A DNA stretch of 64,000 nt, from NCBI RefSeq assembly GCF_002288635.1, contig NZ_NRSW01000001.1, positions 3,615,852 to 3,679,851 of the forward strand. Reading direction: 5' to 3'. This document shows, in pieces, positions 60,786 to 64,000 of the stretch (positions are counted from its first letter, which is position 1; every line of letters begins with the position of its first letter). The position numbers and the translations under genes are program-made. The notes beneath the pieces are model-generated. The model made no database searches. It was not told where the DNA came from and saw only the letters and a list, made by a program, of their open reading frames with translations. Source of the DNA: Mucilaginibacter sp. MD40. Its GTDB lineage: Bacteria; Bacteroidota; Bacteroidia; Sphingobacteriales; Sphingobacteriaceae.

Positions 60786-62918
60786 ATGGCAGATGATATT
60801 AGTAAAGGTGTTTTAACTGATTTTCAGAATAACACAGAACAATTAAAAAGCTCATTAGCGCAACTCACCCAGCAGCTTGACGAACTGCAGAAGAAACAGG
60901 CAGAAATGGGCCAGGGCGTGGCAAAATATAGTGATGAATTCAAAAAAGGATCAATAAGTATCAAAGAGACGCAAAAAGCAATCAAAGATCTTAATGGCCA
61001 GGTAGTTGAAAATAGCAAAACGTTACAAAGCGCCAAGGGCTCATTGCAGCAAAACAAAGACCTGTTAGCCGACCTGGAAGAACGTTACACAACCCTGTCT
61101 CGCTCCGAGGGTGATAATGCTAAGCAAGTAAAGGAGCTTAACGTACAAATAGAGCATCTATCGGCTACTATTGATAAGCAGGAAAAGAAGCTGGAAAAAA
61201 GCCGAGAGGTATTTGATTATCATACAGAATCAATAGAGGCACTTAAAGGCGCATTTGAGAAAATAAAAAATTCGGACGAATCATTCGGGAAAACGCTGGA
61301 TGAAGTTACCGAAGGCTTCAATGCCATGAAAACCGGCATCGGTGCCGTTAAAACAGGCCTGCAAAGCGTTGATGGTGCTATAAAAACTACAGGCTTTGGC
61401 CTATTAATTCTGGTGCTAAAATCGCTTGTTGAATACTTTACCAACACTACTGAAGGTTCAAAAAAGCTACACGGGGCAATGGCTGTGGTTGGCAAGGTTG
61501 TAGAAACAATTAATGCGGCATTTGGCAAATTAGGTGGCATTATAGTTGATGCGGTTAGCCACCCGATAGATAGTCTAAAAAAGATAGGTGAATTTTTAAA
61601 GGAGAATCTTATAAACAGGTTTAATTCTTTAGGCGTAATTTTAGATGGTATTATCCACCTTGACTTTAAGAAAATAGGCGATGGGCTTATACAAAGCGTA
61701 AGCGGTGTTACTAATGCCACCGATAAAATAAAAACAGCCTATAATAAAACCAAGGCCGATATTGTTGCCGCAGGAAAAGTAATTGCTGACACTTATAATA
61801 GAGGCGCAGCAGAAGCCGGGAAAGCAAAAAAAACAGAGGAGCAATTGGCTAAGGAGAAAGAAGAACTTTTAGCAAAACAACAACATCAACGCGAGGAACG
61901 CCAACGAAAACAAGCAGAAGCTACCGAACGCGCTAAGCAAAAACATGCCGCCGACCTAAAAGACGCGAAGGCCACCAACGATACTTTTAACGATCTTGAA
62001 ACTCAGTCCAATGCCCGCAAGGCGGAAAAAGTACTTAACCAGTATGATAGCGATGTAAAAGCCATTAAAGACTATTACGCCCAAAAATTGGAAGCCTACG
62101 AAAAATTTATTGGGGAATACGAGGGCAAGGCTGCCAAAGACCCCGAGTATAAAAAGCTGAATAAACAGAATTATGAAACGGCGCAAAAAGGCGTAGCAAC
62201 CTTTAAAGCTGATGAGAAAAAGGAACTCATTGAGCTATCTGATAACTTCCAACAAAATGAACTGGATAAGCTTACGGCCTATGAAAACAAACTGCGCGAG
62301 ATAGCTGCAAATGCTAAGAAAACAGCCCGTGAACTCGCTATTGCGCAGGTTAATGACAAATACAAAGCAGATGAAGATGCGATAAAAAAGGCTTTACAAG
62401 AAAGTATTACGCGAGAAAATCAGTTGAGGTATACAAACCCGGATGATCCTGAATCGCAAAAGAAAATTGCTAAAGAGATTAATATTCAAAATGCGGCAAC
62501 AAGCGCAGCGTCTGTTTTAAATGATCAAAAAAGTGCCGACAAAAAAGCTGTAGATAACAATTTTGACGCACAAAACCTCCAGGAGAATATCAGCAACAAT
62601 GAACAGGGTGGCCATTTTATAAAGGCTTTAAAGGAACAGCAACAGTTGCTTGATCTTAAATACTCAGCAGAAGTAGCTGCAGCGAAAAAACGCGGTGATG
62701 CTACTACAAAAATTGACGAAGACTACGCCAAAAAGAAGGCTGAGCTTGAAGATAAATTGACCACCTCAAAAATACATGCCGGCGATAAGTACATTGATGC
62801 CGTTCTAAAAACAGCAAAAAAGATTCGGCTATTTACAAGGCCGCTTTTATGGCCAAAAAAGCTACATCTATTGCTGATACCATCATCAGCACCAAGCGCG
62901 CTATTATGGATTCATTAA
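60786..62918 (+). CDS. phage tail tape measure-like protein, first part
   Basis: From ATG 60786 (MADDISKGVLTDFQNN) the frame runs 710 codons. Residues about 5-150 are coiled-coil with SLAQLTQQLDELQKKQAEM, a central hydrophobic part (about 190-260: IKTTGFGLLILVLKSLVEYF) follows, then a long charged coiled-coil region (about 340-670). That order is typical of tail tape measure proteins. The last 31 codons (IRLFTRPLLWPKKLHLLLIP and on) are unlike the rest, because the true continuation is in the -1 frame after A_AAA_AAG at 62816-62822. An open start at TTG 60765 lies in the palindrome and is rejected. Confidence 0.72.
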   Translation: MADDISKGVLTDFQNNTEQLKSSLAQLTQQLDELQKKQAEMGQGVAKYSDEFKKGSISIKETQKAIKDLNGQVVENSKTLQSAKGSLQQNKDLLADLEERYTTLSRSEGDNAKQVKELNVQIEHLSATIDKQEKKLEKSREVFDYHTESIEALKGAFEKIKNSDESFGKTLDEVTEGFNAMKTGIGAVKTGLQSVDGAIKTTGFGLLILVLKSLVEYFTNTTEGSKKLHGAMAVVGKVVETINAAFGKLGGIIVDAVSHPIDSLKKIGEFLKENLINRFNSLGVILDGIIHLDFKKIGDGLIQSVSGVTNATDKIKTAYNKTKADIVAAGKVIADTYNRGAAEAGKAKKTEEQLAKEKEELLAKQQHQREERQRKQAEATERAKQKHAADLKDAKATNDTFNDLETQSNARKAEKVLNQYDSDVKAIKDYYAQKLEAYEKFIGEYEGKAAKDPEYKKLNKQNYETAQKGVATFKADEKKELIELSDNFQQNELDKLTAYENKLREIAANAKKTARELAIAQVNDKYKADEDAIKKALQESITRENQLRYTNPDDPESQKKIAKEINIQNAATSAASVLNDQKSADKKAVDNNFDAQNLQENISNNEQGGHFIKALKEQQQLLDLKYSAEVAAAKKRGDATTKIDEDYAKKKAELEDKLTTSKIHAGDKYIDAVLKTAKKIRLFTRPLLWPKKLHLLLIPSSAPSALLWIH

Positions 62919-63439
62919 AGGCCTACAGCGGTATCCCATTTATAGGGCAGGCATTAGGGATAGCGCAAGCGGCCTTTATGGCTGCGCAGGGCGCAATGTC
63001 TATTGCGGACATTGCCAAACAAAAACCTGGGTTTGCTGCAGGTGGTCGCTTCATATCTGATGGCCGCGGAGCTTTGCTATCAGGCTACAGCCGTACCGAC
63101 GATACCAACGCCTACCTGCGCAGCGGCGAAGCCGTAGTGGTATCTGAAGCTATGCGTAACCCCTGGGCACGCAACCTGGTAAGTGCTATTAATGTGGCCC
63201 ACGGCGGCCGCGACTTCTCTGTTCCAAATACTACTCGGGGATACGCCATTGGCGGTATATTTACTGATGGAGGTAATGCCAATCGCTACTACAACCAGCC
63301 GGTTAATGATACCAAAGAACTGGCTAATACGCTCGCCTACCAAATGATCAATAACTTCCCTCCTATTTACGTTGACGTTAAAGACGTGAATAACCAGCAA
63401 GGCATCCTGGCACAAACAGTTAACCGGGTAAATCTATAA
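62849..63439 (+). CDS. tape measure-like protein, second part (-1 frame)
   Basis: The frame continues the tape measure in -1: after the slip at 62816-62822 the product reads AKKDSAIYKAAFMAKKATSI, ADTIISTKRAIMDSLKAYSG and IPFIGQALGIAQAAFMAAQG. This is the usual hydrophobic C-terminal helix region of such proteins. The fused product would have 884 aa. The ATG at 62849 is an internal Met of that fusion and has no ribosome-binding sequence. Confidence 0.7.
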   Translation: MAKKATSIADTIISTKRAIMDSLKAYSGIPFIGQALGIAQAAFMAAQGAMSIADIAKQKPGFAAGGRFISDGRGALLSGYSRTDDTNAYLRSGEAVVVSEAMRNPWARNLVSAINVAHGGRDFSVPNTTRGYAIGGIFTDGGNANRYYNQPVNDTKELANTLAYQMINNFPPIYVDVKDVNNQQGILAQTVNRVNL

Positions 63440-63520
63440 TAGTAAGTATTTAGAGATTTATCCTAATAAAATGTTTGCTTCAGTTTAGATACTTGATACC
63501 AACTACTCGATACTAACTCC

Positions 63521-63751
63521 ATGAACATCCAACAAGCTAACCTCCTCTATAATGAGGGAACACTTACCGCACTTTACAAAGCCGGCTTTATAACGGCTAA
63601 AGTTTTTACCTATCGAGAGATCTATCTGTGGGTAAAGGCGCAAATGCAAACGCGTAACATCAGCAAGAACCAGGCTGTGCTTGAAGCCGAAGTAAAATTT
63701 GAGAAAGACGAGCGCACCATCTGGAGAGCGCTGAATAGTTTTTCGGAATAA
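63521..63751 (+). CDS. small phage-associated hypothetical protein, 76 aa
   Basis: A soluble helical protein that starts MNIQQANLLYNEGTLTALYKAG and ends WRALNSFSE. The last half (NISKNQAVLEAEVKFEKDERTIWRALN) looks like a small helix-turn-helix. I recognise no family. It lies 81 bp after the tape measure gene in the same direction. Confidence 0.6.
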   Translation: MNIQQANLLYNEGTLTALYKAGFITAKVFTYREIYLWVKAQMQTRNISKNQAVLEAEVKFEKDERTIWRALNSFSE

Positions 63752-63759
63752 TTTATCTT

Positions 63760-63934
63760 ACTGACAAACCTCTGTCACCATACTCACCAATATAAGTCCC
63801 GATATTTGTATTGTTCCAAACGGTCGGAACCAGAATTTTCAGAATTATAAAATTCACAGAATTGTCGATCAACTTTATTCTGAAAATTCTTAAATCCTGA
63901 GAATTCTGATCGTACTGACAAACTTCTGTCACCA
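63760..63934. repeat. repeat-flanked inverted repeat at the right edge
   Basis: ACTGACAAACCTCTGTCACC (63760) returns at 63914 with one change. Each copy contains the dyad TGACA / TGTCA. Between them CAGAATTTTCAGAATT (63831) is nearly complementary to the inverted AATCCTGAGAATTCTG (63893-63908), 14 of 16 bases. Confidence 0.65.
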
Positions 63935-63966
63935 AAACAAAACTTAATTATCCCGACCTTTGAATT

Positions 63967-63980
63967 ATGCCAACCGGCAT
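63967..63980. repeat. TGCC-N4-GGCA palindrome, copy 5
   Basis: ATGCCAACCGGCAT has 5-bp arms around AACC (perfect except for the centre). It lies 20 bp before the window edge and could precede another gene. Confidence 0.65.
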
Positions 63981-64000
63981 TTAAAACAACTACAGTTTGA

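Noticed and set aside
1..64000. CRISPR arrays, tRNA or rRNA genes, integrase or transposase genes
   Set aside because: I looked for regular spaced repeats, cloverleaf-type sequences and DDE/tyrosine recombinase motifs and saw none. The dispersed hairpins have irregular spacing.

Overview
The window looks like a chromosomal segment of a Bacteroidota member of the Sphingobacteriaceae, most like Mucilaginibacter or Pedobacter. This is inferred from the gene families (SusC-type plug motifs, PorT, DUF6089, LpxR/DUF2219, a uppS-bamA-ompH-ompH-murI block), from candidate promoters of the Bacteroidota type (TAnnTTTG -7 box) and from the scarcity of Shine-Dalgarno sequences. I see no rRNA, tRNA or CRISPR array.

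Layout. 0-10.8 kb: housekeeping genes (lon, two outer-membrane proteins, an ArfB-like hydrolase, cmk, dCMP deaminase, a FucP-type sugar transporter, a LysE exporter, a long PurF-type enzyme). 10.8-11.7 kb: a repeat-rich gap, then a lone GIY-YIG nuclease gene enclosed by a perfect 32-bp inverted repeat. Each arm is itself a REP-like hairpin. 11.7-16 kb: nitrilase, exported amidohydrolase, ammonium transporter. 16.1-27.3 kb: a leftward complex I operon, nuoH-I-J-K-[x-y]-L-M-[z]-N. x and y are exported proteins with SusC-type plug motifs and z is a DUF4139 protein with an inserted CarboxypepD_reg-like domain. nuoA-G are not in the window. 27.4-36.8 kb: envelope genes (murI, two ompH/skp, bamA, uppS, exbD, DUF6089, NAD kinase, CBS protein, alpha/beta hydrolase). 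36.9-43.8 kb: mixed metabolism (YqeY, SDR, aldo/keto reductase, DUF1080 and Gfo/Idh pair, menG/ubiE-porT, GNAT). 44-49.9 kb: an S24 repressor with a 22-bp palindromic operator candidate, small unknown genes, histidine kinase, RRM protein, lipoprotein, Omp85-like protein.

50-64 kb is a phage-like structural module: terminase small and large subunits, a tail-chaperone-like gene with an overlapping -1 frame, three structural-like genes, a low-GC cargo patch of exported proteins, and a tape-measure-like gene continued in the -1 frame after a canonical A_AAA_AAG slippery site. No portal, protease or capsid gene is recognisable. A TGCC-N4-GGCA palindrome recurs in the gaps of the 45-64 kb part.

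Best candidates for something undescribed: (1) the GIY-YIG gene with REP-like inverted repeats, plus solo and paired relatives of the same repeat in other gaps; (2) plug-motif genes translationally coupled inside the complex I operon; (3) the phage-like module with its frameshift sites, shared palindromes and cargo genes with duplicated promoters.
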